A stretch of 64,000 nucleotides of DNA from Lachnospiraceae bacterium (GTDB taxonomy: Bacteria > Bacillota > Clostridia > Lachnospirales > Lachnospiraceae): NCBI GenBank assembly GCA_900766925.1, contig CAAFXG010000192.1, positions 43,414 through 107,413 of the forward strand. The letters run 5' to 3'. Below the pieces are notes generated by a model. That model was given only the letters and a program-made list of their open reading frames with translations. It did no database searches and was not told where the DNA came from. This document shows, in pieces, positions 9,343 through 17,264 of this stretch. The position numbers were made by a program, and so were the translations under genes. Each line of letters begins with the position of its first letter. Within the stretch, counting starts at the first letter, position 1.

Positions 9343-9416
9343 TGTTCCCGAGGCGATTCGAACGCCCGACCTACCGCTTAGGAGGCGGTTGCTCTATCCT
9401 GCTGAGCTACGGAAAC
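9343..9416 (-). tRNA. tRNA-Arg (anticodon CCU)
   Basis: The full 74-nt cloverleaf reads on the minus strand. The acceptor stem GTTTCCG pairs with CGGGAAC (one G-U), the discriminator is A, the anticodon arm is ACCGC-CTCCTAA-GCGGT with CCU at positions 34-36, and the T arm carries GTTCGAATC. CCA is not encoded. It decodes AGG and lies between the DUF3881 gene and ppaC. Confidence 0.97.
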
Positions 9417-9428
9417 AGGTATATCAAG

Positions 9429-10304
9429 TTAAATTCTAACAACACCCTGGAGCCACACTTCGCCACGGAATCTTCGACCTTCCTTTGGTTCGCCCTGTAA
9501 ATCCAAACTGTTAATTCCGATATTCATAATAATATCATTTGTCTCGACTAATAGATTATACACCATTTCTCCTGTATAGTCATTAATTATTTCAGAAACT
9601 TTTAAAATATTTCCTATTACCATATAGTGGTCACATTCAACACCGCATGGCATAAAGCTTGTGTCAACAATAGAAAGAATATCCTCGTTCCTGACACGTG
9701 CAGTCAGGCTTGTATATATATCCATTTCTTCCATTGTAAGATTTTCTATTGCTTCAGCATCTCCATGCATTGCAGCCGAAAGAAGATTGTTGTGCATATT
9801 TTGGAGCTCTTTTTCGTGTAGAAGCTGTTCTTTGTTGCGGTTTACTCCCAAAAGAACAGTACCATTAATGGATAGACCTGAAAATTTAACCTGTGTAAGA
9901 TGTCTGTTTGAATAATTAAACCATTGTGATTTGGCATAATCTGCAATATTAAGCAGATAGAAAATCATGGTCATTCCTAATCTGTAATCTTCACAAACAC
10001 CTGCATAGGATTCCTTATCGGTTTGTTTTTCTATGGAAATATTTTCATATTCAATAAAAGAATCACCTTTGATATATGGATAATAATGCTCAATGGAAAC
10101 TTCACCATTAATATCATATTCGCCAATCAGCGCAAGCCCCATTGAAGGTCCGAAGTCCTTCTCAAGCTGTATGAGAGAGGTGTCAACACTTATAGTTGTT
10201 ATTACCTTTCTATTTGCTTCACGTAAGGCACAATAATATACCTGTTCAAGCTGTTTACGGCTTTTGAACTTGCTAAAGCCGATTGCGCGTAAATATGAAT
10301 GCAT
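9429..10304 (-). CDS. DUF3881 family protein
   Basis: This 291-residue cytoplasmic protein is of unknown function. The N-terminus (MHSYLRAIGFSKFKSRKQLE) and acidic mixed alpha/beta sequence match what I remember of DUF3881, a family confined mainly to Lachnospiraceae; the assignment is from memory. No catalytic motif, signal peptide or membrane segment is visible. It lies 15 bp downstream of serS on the same strand, so it is likely translated from the serS transcript, and it is followed by tRNA-Arg. Confidence 0.7.
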   Translation of the reverse strand: MHSYLRAIGFSKFKSRKQLEQVYYCALREANRKVITTISVDTSLIQLEKDFGPSMGLALIGEYDINGEVSIEHYYPYIKGDSFIEYENISIEKQTDKESYAGVCEDYRLGMTMIFYLLNIADYAKSQWFNYSNRHLTQVKFSGLSINGTVLLGVNRNKEQLLHEKELQNMHNNLLSAAMHGDAEAIENLTMEEMDIYTSLTARVRNEDILSIVDTSFMPCGVECDHYMVIGNILKVSEIINDYTGEMVYNLLVETNDIIMNIGINSLDLQGEPKEGRRFRGEVWLQGVVRI

Positions 10305-10319
10305 CTTTAATCTCCTAAA

Positions 10320-11597
10320 TTATTGTATTTTGGTTTTGCCTCCCATATATGGCTGAAGAACAGTTGGTATATTGATTGAGCCGTCCTCATTTAGATTGTT
10401 CTCAAGGAAGGCAATTAACATACGAGGCGGTGCAACTACAGTATTGTTAAGTGTATGTGCAAAGTATTTGCCATCCTTTCCTTTGACTTTTATACCGAGA
10501 CGACGTGCCTGAGCATCACCAAGATTAGAACAGCTTCCAACCTCAAAATATTTTTTCTGACGTGGAGACCATGCTTCTACATCATATGATTTAACCTTTA
10601 AGTCTGCTAAATCTCCTGAACAACATTCGATTGTTCTTACCGGAATATCCATTGAACGGAAAAGGTCAACAGTGTTCTGCCATAATTTATCAAACCACAT
10701 TGGGCTTTCCTCAGGCTTGCAGACAACTATCATTTCCTGCTTCTCAAACTGGTGTATTCTGTAAACTCCACGCTCTTCAATTCCGTGAGCACCCTTTTCT
10801 TTACGGAAGCAAGGAGAATAGCTGGTAAGTGTCTTCGGAAGTTCTTCCTCAGGTGTCATAGTGTCAATGAATTTACCAATCATTGAATGCTCGCTGGTTC
10901 CAATTAAGTATAAATCTTCACCTTCGATTTTATACATCATTGCATCCATTTCTGCAAAGCTCATAACGCCTGTAACAACGTTACTTCTAATCATGAAAGG
11001 TGGAATACAGTATGTGAAACCACGGTCAATCATGAAGTCTCTTGCATATGAAATTATTGCAGAGTGAAGTCTTGCAATATCACCCATCAGGTAATAGAAA
11101 CCATTTCCGGCAACCTTTCTTGCTGCATCAAGATCAATACCGTTTAATTTTTCCATAATTTCTGTATGATATGGAACCTCAAAATCAGGAATTACCGGAT
11201 CACCAAATTTCTGAAGCTCAACGTTCTCTTCATCATTCTTTCCTATAGGAACAGACGGATCAATAATGTTAGGGATAACCATCATGATTTTCTTTAACTG
11301 CTCACGGACTTCCGGCTCCTGCTTTTCTAATTCGGCAAGTCGTGCTGCATTTTTGGAAACTTCCTTCTTAACTTCTTCTGCTTCTTCTTTCTTGCCCTGT
11401 GCCATAAGTGCACCGATCTGCTTGGCAATTACGTTCTTTTTGGCGCGAAGCTCATCTGCCTCTGCCTGTAATTCACGTGCCTGCTTATCAAGCTCGATAG
11501 CCTCGTCAACAAGAGGGAGCTTACTGTCCTGAAATTTTTTTTTGATGTTTTCCTTAACAACATCAGGGTTTTCCCTTACAAATTTAATGTCTAACAT
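10320..11597 (-). CDS. serS: Seryl-tRNA synthetase
   Basis: SerRS charges tRNA-Ser and tRNA-Sec. The 425 residues begin with MLDIKFVRENPDVV, followed by the long antiparallel coiled-coil arm (about 30-100) that recognises the tRNA variable arm, then the class II core: the TSEHSMIG segment, motif 2 (CFRKEKGAHG...GVYRIHQFEKQEM) and motif 3 near the C-terminus (NNTVVAPPRMLIAFLEN). It sits in the parA-parB-DUF4446-serS order common in Lachnospiraceae. I see no T-box in the 100-120 bp upstream. Confidence 0.97.
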   Translation of the reverse strand: MLDIKFVRENPDVVKENIKKKFQDSKLPLVDEAIELDKQARELQAEADELRAKKNVIAKQIGALMAQGKKEEAEEVKKEVSKNAARLAELEKQEPEVREQLKKIMMVIPNIIDPSVPIGKNDEENVELQKFGDPVIPDFEVPYHTEIMEKLNGIDLDAARKVAGNGFYYLMGDIARLHSAIISYARDFMIDRGFTYCIPPFMIRSNVVTGVMSFAEMDAMMYKIEGEDLYLIGTSEHSMIGKFIDTMTPEEELPKTLTSYSPCFRKEKGAHGIEERGVYRIHQFEKQEMIVVCKPEESPMWFDKLWQNTVDLFRSMDIPVRTIECCSGDLADLKVKSYDVEAWSPRQKKYFEVGSCSNLGDAQARRLGIKVKGKDGKYFAHTLNNTVVAPPRMLIAFLENNLNEDGSINIPTVLQPYMGGKTKIQ

Positions 11598-11717
11598 ATT
11601 CGTTTTCCTTTCTGCCTGCTCGTATAGAATGTATTAATATAGTAGATATTAAATAAAGCAAATTGTTATTTATCTAATATCAGATAAGTTTACCATACAA
11701 TATATCAATTAGTATAA

Positions 11718-12275
11718 CTATATATCAAAATTAATATCATCGTCTTCCTCTATATTCTTTTTTAGATTATCAATTTCTTCATCTACTGTTTTGGCCTGCT
11801 CGAGTGCTTCTTTCTCTTCCTCTGATAAAGGAATATAGGACTCACCCTTGATTATCTCCTTGGCATATGTGTAGCAGCCTTCTCTTGAATGCATTGCATT
11901 AAAAACTATTCCTGAGTTATCTTCGTTAAGTAAAGCAATTACAAAGCTCAACTTGCCTGCCATATCATTAAAGGCATCGTACTTCACAAGACCATATTTG
12001 TTAATACAAGAGGAAAGATGATTTTTGATTTCCTTGTGTTCTTTTGTTATTCGTTTGGCATTAGCTTTGACCTTGTCCATTTCCTTAAATCGAACACGAA
12101 TTATCTGTTCAAGGTCAGCACCCTTCTTTCCACTCATCAGAGTACTATATTTTCTGCTGATGATATTAAGCTGGTGGATAATAACAAAAACAATAATTAT
12201 TAGAAGTATAACCAAAATAGCAAGTATTAAAGTTATTGTTGATAAATTTATTCCAAATAAAGTCTGATTATTCAT
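11718..12275 (-). CDS. DUF4446 family membrane protein
   Basis: A short N-terminal region is followed by one strong transmembrane helix (ITLILAILVILLIIIVFVII), then a cytoplasmic domain with a conserved-looking KYDAFNDMAGKLSFVIALLNEDNSGIVF segment split by basic residues and an acidic tail. This matches DUF4446, regularly found beside parB in Firmicutes; the function is unknown. I start it at the ATG at 12275 because GAGG lies 7 nt upstream. A possible ATG at 12293 abuts the parB stop and has no ribosome site. Confidence 0.87.
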   Translation of the reverse strand: MNNQTLFGINLSTITLILAILVILLIIIVFVIIHQLNIISRKYSTLMSGKKGADLEQIIRVRFKEMDKVKANAKRITKEHKEIKNHLSSCINKYGLVKYDAFNDMAGKLSFVIALLNEDNSGIVFNAMHSREGCYTYAKEIIKGESYIPLSEEEKEALEQAKTVDEEIDNLKKNIEEDDDINFDI

Positions 12276-12293
12276 CAGATTACCTCTTCTCAT

Positions 12294-13220
12294 TTATCGG
12301 GCACTGTAAAGCAATTGGGTAATTCTTTCCAAATCTTCCTGTGAATAGTATTCTATTTCAATTTTGCCCTTATTCTTACCTTTCGCCTTAATTGCAGTCT
12401 TCGTGCCGAGTATGTTTTTGAGGCGTTCTTCAATCTCCTGATAGAGGAAGCTCAAATCCTCTGCGGTTGCTGCTACATCATTGGCTTTTGGTTTCTTGCC
12501 TGAAAGAATTTTTTTGACGTAGACCTCTGTCTCACGAACAGAAAGCTTTTTATCAAATATATATAGAGCAGTTTCATACTGAAGCTCTGGGTCCTCAATA
12601 GAAATTAATGCTCTGACATGTCCTGTTGACAGCATGTCATCAATAAGCATCTGCTGAACCTTGTCGGTGAGCTTTAATAGGCGAAGTGAATTAGTGATTG
12701 TTGTTCTGCTTTTCGATACTCTTTCGGCTACCTCATCCTGCTTTAGGTTGAATTCTTTGATGAGACGTTCGTATGCGTGTGCCTCTTCTATAGGATTAAG
12801 GTCTTCTCTCTGAATATTTTCGATAAGGGCTATCTCGACTACTTCCTGGTCGGTATAGTCCTTTATGACAACCGGAACCTCTTTTAAGCCAGCAAGCCGG
12901 GCGGCTCTCCAACGACGTTCTCCGGCAATAAGCTCATAGTAACCTTTACGTTTAACGACAACCAATGGTTCAATAATTCCAAATTGTTTGATTGAGTCTG
13001 CCAGTTCGCTGAGAGAATCTTCGTCAAAATGTTTTCTTGGCTGGTTTTTGTTAGGTTCTATTCTGTTTATATTCAAGGTTTGTTCAACCTTTTTGATTAC
13101 TTCTTTTACTTCTGTTTTGGTAACAACAGTCTTGGCTGAAGTGCTTTTCCTGGACGATGTTTCGTCATCTGTCGGTATCAGGTTATCTAACCCTCTGCCT
13201 AACCCTCTTTTTGTTGCCAT
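12294..13220 (-). CDS. parB: Chromosome-partitioning protein ParB (Spo0J)
   Basis: ParB loads at parS sites, binds CTP and spreads as a sliding clamp to organise the origin and recruit SMC. The 308 residues show the N-terminal ParA-stimulating tail (RGLGRGLDNLIP, residues 5-16), the CTP-binding arginine patch GERRWRA (100-106), ENIQREDLNPIEEA (134-147), the helix-turn-helix that reads parS (about 160-183) and a C-terminal dimerisation domain. It lies 28 bp downstream of parA. Three perfect parS sites are within 3 kb (14326-15274), which fits its role exactly. Confidence 0.97.
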   Translation of the reverse strand: MATKRGLGRGLDNLIPTDDETSSRKSTSAKTVVTKTEVKEVIKKVEQTLNINRIEPNKNQPRKHFDEDSLSELADSIKQFGIIEPLVVVKRKGYYELIAGERRWRAARLAGLKEVPVVIKDYTDQEVVEIALIENIQREDLNPIEEAHAYERLIKEFNLKQDEVAERVSKSRTTITNSLRLLKLTDKVQQMLIDDMLSTGHVRALISIEDPELQYETALYIFDKKLSVRETEVYVKKILSGKKPKANDVAATAEDLSFLYQEIEERLKNILGTKTAIKAKGKNKGKIEIEYYSQEDLERITQLLYSAR

Positions 13221-13248
13221 AATAAGCTTCCTCCTTAGAATTAGAATG

Positions 13249-14034
13249 CTACATGTTTGCGTATAATTTGTTCTTGATAACTTCGTCTGCTAAATCTCTG
13301 TAACCCTGTGCACCGCTGGAGCGGCTGTCATAAAGGTTGATAGGAAGACCAAAGCTTGGTGCTTCTGCAAGTCGTACATTTCTTGGAATTATTGTTTTGT
13401 AAATATACTGGTCAAGATTATTCTTAACATTCTCAACGACTTCCAGTGAGAGGTTGGTTCTTGCATCATACATAGTAAATACAACACCTTCTATCTCTAA
13501 AGCTTTGTTCAGTTTCTTTTTAATAAGATTGATTGTATAGATTAGCTGAGACAGTCCGTCCAATGCAAAAAATTCGCATTGAATTGGAACAAGAACTGTA
13601 TCTGCGGCTGTCATAGAATTGACAGTTAACATGCCAAGTGCAGGAGGACAATCAATTATTATGAAATCAAATTTGTCCCGTACACTCTTAAGCATTTCTT
13701 TTAATATGTATTGCGGCTTATCAGTATCTACAAAGTCTACTTCTGCACCTGCTAATTCTCGACTTGACGGAAGAACACTTATATCCAACTTGTTGCCCAA
13801 TGGACGAACAATCATGCATTCTCCAACATTACACTCCCCGCACATTGCATTATATATTGTTAGAGAAAGATTGTTTTTGTCTATACCAAGTCCGCTGGTA
13901 AGATTACCCTGCGGATCCATGTCAACAGCAAGAACCTTTTTCTTCTTCTCTGCAAGACATGCGGCAAGATTAATTGAAGTTGTAGTTTTTCCAACGCCAC
14001 CCTTTTGGTTAGCGACTGCTATAATTCGTCCCAT
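13249..14034 (-). CDS. parA: Chromosome-partitioning ATPase ParA (Soj)
   Basis: This Walker-type partitioning ATPase works with ParB in origin segregation and, as Soj in Bacillus, regulates DnaA. The deviant Walker A KGGVGKTTT begins at residue 11. DMDPQGN and the Walker B-like DFIIIDCPPALG are present, and the C-terminus carries ETIIPRNVRLAEAP-type ParA sequence. I place the start at 14034 (MGRIIAVANQKGG) because GGAGG lies 7 nt upstream. An ATG 24 bp earlier lacks such a site and would add eight residues foreign to the family. It is the last gene before the parS/DnaA-box region. Confidence 0.97.
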   Translation of the reverse strand: MGRIIAVANQKGGVGKTTTSINLAACLAEKKKKVLAVDMDPQGNLTSGLGIDKNNLSLTIYNAMCGECNVGECMIVRPLGNKLDISVLPSSRELAGAEVDFVDTDKPQYILKEMLKSVRDKFDFIIIDCPPALGMLTVNSMTAADTVLVPIQCEFFALDGLSQLIYTINLIKKKLNKALEIEGVVFTMYDARTNLSLEVVENVKNNLDQYIYKTIIPRNVRLAEAPSFGLPINLYDSRSSGAQGYRDLADEVIKNKLYANM

Positions 14035-14325
14035 GACAAGACCTCCATATTTATTCAATATTATAACACTATATTATTTCTTTCGCCATATCTAAATATG
14101 GGATGTTCGTTTGATGAAGTACAATATCTTGAAAATTGTGTATTGATTATTACAGGGTACAATATATTGTTGATTGTGCTTTTGTTATTAATAAATACAA
14201 GATATAGGGGCTGGTAAAATGTGTCGGGTTAAGAAAAATAGATATATTAGATAGAAAGATAAGAATGGGTGACTTTGATAGAATGGATTATTTTGAACAG
14301 TATGAGTAGGTTGAGATGAAATGAA

Positions 14326-14341
14326 TGTTTCACGTGAAACA
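14326..14341. promoter_or_regulatory. parS site 1
   Basis: Perfect 16-bp palindrome TGTTTCACGTGAAACA, identical to the bacterial ParB-Spo0J consensus. Confidence 0.96.
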
Positions 14342-14908
14342 TCTAAAACAATTGAACATTCAAGCGTATAATACTCAAACTATATTTGAGTAAAGAAAAA
14401 ATACCATAAAACAGCAAAGATATATTATGATTCGAATATATAACACTCCTACTGAATAATAATGCAAAGAACAATTACAGTATTATAATAATATATTTTC
14501 TTTTTTTTACATATTATATTAAATAATCTCAGAGTGTCTGTGCATACGTTTTTGTTTGACTTCTTGTGTTATATAAAAATTTTTATTACGAAATATTTAA
14601 TTAATTATATAGTTACAATGCTTTTTATCCTGGAGATGTGTGCCTTTCATCAATTGTGTTTCTTAATAGGGTTATTCTCATGATTTGCTTGGTATATATG
14701 TCAGAATAATGCAATTGTAAGAAGTGTATTATATTTTGTTTATCTGAATATACAGTTTGTTAAGTTATAGTTGATATAAATATAATGATTTTTACTCAAT
14801 ATTTATAATTAATTTGAATTTATAAATAACATTATTATTTTGTTTTGTTCTTTTGGAGATAAAGATATTAGTAAATTTTTTTAAAATGAACTTGATTAAT
14901 TTGCAATG

Positions 14909-14924
14909 TGTTTCACGTGAAACA
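14909..14924. promoter_or_regulatory. parS site 2
   Basis: Perfect TGTTTCACGTGAAACA palindrome, 583 bp from site 1. Confidence 0.96.
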
Positions 14925-15258
14925 TATGAATAATTGAAAAAGTAGATAAATGGAATAATATGTCGAATCACTATTATTATGAAAACTCTGTTCTATGTAA
15001 TTATATATTTAAAAGTTTGGAGAAGGTTAATTAATAAAGTACAATTAGACATATATGATTAAAAATGATGTGGGAAATTATAATTTGTATATAGTAAATA
15101 AAAATATCAATATATTTGACTGATGTGGGAGTATGTTTCAATAAAATATGAAATAAAAAGTTATTAAGGTATATAATCAAGAAATAAATATATGAAAAAT
15201 GATTGTACATTATAACATTATAATAATATATAAAAATGTGGGGCAACATGAAAATGCT

Positions 15259-15274
15259 TGTTTCACGTGAAACA
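15259..15274. promoter_or_regulatory. parS site 3
   Basis: Perfect TGTTTCACGTGAAACA palindrome, 350 bp from site 2 and only 50 bp from the first DnaA box. Confidence 0.96.
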
Positions 15275-15324
15275 ATTTATTGAAAGAAAGAATAGAGATA
15301 GTTATTAACATATTTTACAACATT

Positions 15325-15419
15325 TGTGGATAACTCAACAGTGAAGGTGTTGATATGTGTAAAAATCCACATAGTTATTAACATTTTTGTGGATAACTAC
15401 GAGCTTGCTGTGTGGATAA
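15325..15419. promoter_or_regulatory. DnaA-box cluster
   Basis: Three perfect DnaA boxes (TGTGGATAA, complement of TTATCCACA) lie at 15325-15333, 15388-15396 and 15411-15419, all in one orientation. The first two are embedded in a repeated context: GTTATTAACAT, a T-rich gap, then TTGTGGATAACT. A weaker box (AAATCCACA) sits between them. A TA-rich stretch follows at about 15435-15465 and could be the unwinding element. Confidence 0.85.
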
Positions 15420-15679
15420 GTCAAATTGATTTACTGTATATTGTAGTATATATATTATAAATACAATATGTATGATTTGATAAAGCTTTTTAAAATATAT
15501 CGGCGTTTTAAACATAAAATGCTTTCGCTTATGTATTGAATTACCAATGATTTTGTGCTATCTTTAAATTAGAGAAAATCGCTCAAAACACAATAATTAT
15601 TTTGCTATTTTCGCGCATGTATTTTGAAGATTTTTTCGTAATCATGAGTGTTCATAATTAAAGAAAGAGGAGGAATTAA

Positions 15680-16903
15680 ATGAACAGAAAAAGATTCAAG
15701 GTATCATTGCTTACACTTGTGATGATGTTTGTGCTTGTGTTTGCAATGGGTATTACAACAATGGCGGCAGCTGCTGCACCGTCTAATCTTAAGCAGACAG
15801 CAGGCTCTACTACATATGTAACAGTGTCGTGGGATTCAGTTGTTGGAGCATACGGTTACAACGTATATTATTCTGAGGACAACAAAAGCTTTGTAAGAAC
15901 ATCTAATGCATCAATAGATACATTTAGTACAACTAAGATGATTACTGGATTATCGGCAGGAAGAACCTATTATGTAAAGGTAGTTGCGGTTACAAGGGAT
16001 ACATCAAGCTATCCTACTAAATACATTGAGGGTACACACTCTGCTTCAATAGATGTAGTTACTGCACCTGATGTTTCGTCAGCAGAAGCAATCCAGACAA
16101 AGGCTACAACATCTTCATTTACAATTAAGGTAAATGGTGCAAGTGGTGCTAATTACTTTAAGGTAATAGATTATGATGATGTTGTATATGGAACATCTAC
16201 CAAGAGCTCAATTGTATGTAAGAAGTTAAAGCCTGGTGTTAAGGAGAATTTAAAGGTACTCGCAGCAAGAAAGTCAAGTAAAGGCTTTATTGCAGGCTCA
16301 TCTTATAAGTATGTTACCTGTAAAACATTGGCAGATAAGCTGAAAAAATCTGAATATGGCATTACAAATGCATACACTAATATAAACTCATATTATTTTG
16401 CTGTTAATACGACTGATAATATTGATGGAACACAGCTTCAGTTTGCTAATGTAAAGGATAAAAAGATAAAAACATATACAGAGAAGAGTAAGTCGTTTAA
16501 TGTTAGAAATTTTGTCAACGGAAGATACTATAAGTATCGTATGAGAACGTACATTGTTGTAAATGGTAAGAAGGTTTATAGTGCGTGGTCAGATTATAAG
16601 TCAATTGCCGTTCCAAAGAAGGTATCAACTAAGGCAAAGAGACTTTCCGGTAACAACAGACAGATTACCATAGACTGGTCTGCTGTTAAGGATGCTACAG
16701 ATTATACTGTTTACATTTCTACCAAGGAGAATACAGGATTTAAGAAGCTTGGAAAGGTATCTGCAAAGAAACGTAGTATAACAATTAAGAAGATTGGCAA
16801 GAAGAACCTGAAGAGTGGTGTAACATATTACATCAGACTTGTTTCAAATTATAAAAATAAGCCTGTACAGTCATATGTAACATATTCTTTTAAAACTTAC
16901 TAA
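15680..16903 (+). CDS. Secreted fibronectin type III domain protein
   Basis: Residues 1-32 form a signal peptide: basic MNRKRFK, a hydrophobic core, then AAAAA before the mature start. The mature part contains FN3-like modules. The first (about 33-135) has the SNLKQTAGSTTYVTVSWDSV opening and the GLSAGRTYYVKVVA strand; weaker modules follow, and a last one (about 320-407) has the ITIDWSAVKDATDYTVYIS pattern. No catalytic domain, LPXTG anchor or S-layer motif is visible, so it is likely an exported adhesive or structural protein. The ribosome site is GAGGAGG. It is the first gene right of the candidate origin. Confidence 0.85.
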   Translation: MNRKRFKVSLLTLVMMFVLVFAMGITTMAAAAAPSNLKQTAGSTTYVTVSWDSVVGAYGYNVYYSEDNKSFVRTSNASIDTFSTTKMITGLSAGRTYYVKVVAVTRDTSSYPTKYIEGTHSASIDVVTAPDVSSAEAIQTKATTSSFTIKVNGASGANYFKVIDYDDVVYGTSTKSSIVCKKLKPGVKENLKVLAARKSSKGFIAGSSYKYVTCKTLADKLKKSEYGITNAYTNINSYYFAVNTTDNIDGTQLQFANVKDKKIKTYTEKSKSFNVRNFVNGRYYKYRMRTYIVVNGKKVYSAWSDYKSIAVPKKVSTKAKRLSGNNRQITIDWSAVKDATDYTVYISTKENTGFKKLGKVSAKKRSITIKKIGKKNLKSGVTYYIRLVSNYKNKPVQSYVTYSFKTY

Positions 16904-16930
16904 TAGTATGTAATACAAAAATGCTAAGCT

Positions 16931-16982
16931 AAAATCTCCGGGACAAAAGTCTATATCAATAGACGAAGTTCCCGGAGATTTT
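16931..16982. terminator. Terminator of FN3 gene
   Basis: A 13-bp perfect outer stem (AAAATCTCCGGGA / TCCCGGAGATTTT) contains an inner hairpin GTCTAT-ATCA-ATAGAC, with a T-rich 3' side. A/T-rich tracts on both sides could let it act on both strands. Confidence 0.85.
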
Positions 16983-17005
16983 GCTTGTATATAGCATATG
17001 AAAAA

Positions 17006-17245
17006 CGAAGGGGCTGTCACATTAGAGATATACAGAGCTTAGCAGCCGTCCCCAATTATAAAAGTGTACTGTTTGAATGACTTTGTTATGCTATGGAGAA
17101 GAGACTTAAAAATCGTGGAAGCCCATGCTGAACACGATTTTTAAGTTTCTTCGTAATGTCCTGCATAACGGAATGAAAACAGTACACTTTTATAATTGGG
17201 GACGGCTGCTAAGCTCTGTATATCTCTAATGCGACAGCCCCTTCG
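17006..17245. repeat. 240-bp palindromic element, copy A
   Basis: The arms 17006-17074 and 17177-17245 are 69 bp each and differ at a single position, and the 102-bp centre is itself partly self-complementary (for example CTTAAAAATCGTG / CACGATTTTTAAG). The element fills nearly the whole gap between two convergent genes. Its central 36-nt blocks recur exactly, in inverted orientation, at 63888-64000. No obvious target-site duplication is seen. It could be a MITE, a structured RNA or a strong bidirectional terminator. Confidence 0.9.
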
Positions 17246-17264
17246 AGGTATGCCATTTAGGAAT

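Larger units (their letters stand above)
14059..15679. other. Candidate replication-origin region (parS sites, DnaA boxes, AT-rich)
   Basis: This is 1.6 kb without a credible gene between parA and the FN3 protein gene. It holds three perfect parS palindromes, a cluster of three perfect DnaA boxes near its right end, and long A/T-only runs (about 14440-15240) that would unwind easily. Minus-strand genes dominate to its left and plus-strand genes are in the majority to its right, as expected if forks leave from here. No dnaA or dnaN gene lies in the window, so the identification is inference. A 72-codon minus-strand frame at 15031-15249 has no coding character. Confidence 0.6.

Noticed and set aside
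15031..15249. Minus-strand 72-codon frame in the candidate origin
   Set aside because: It consists of Ile/Tyr/Phe-only sequence in AT-rich DNA, with no ribosome site and no family resemblance.
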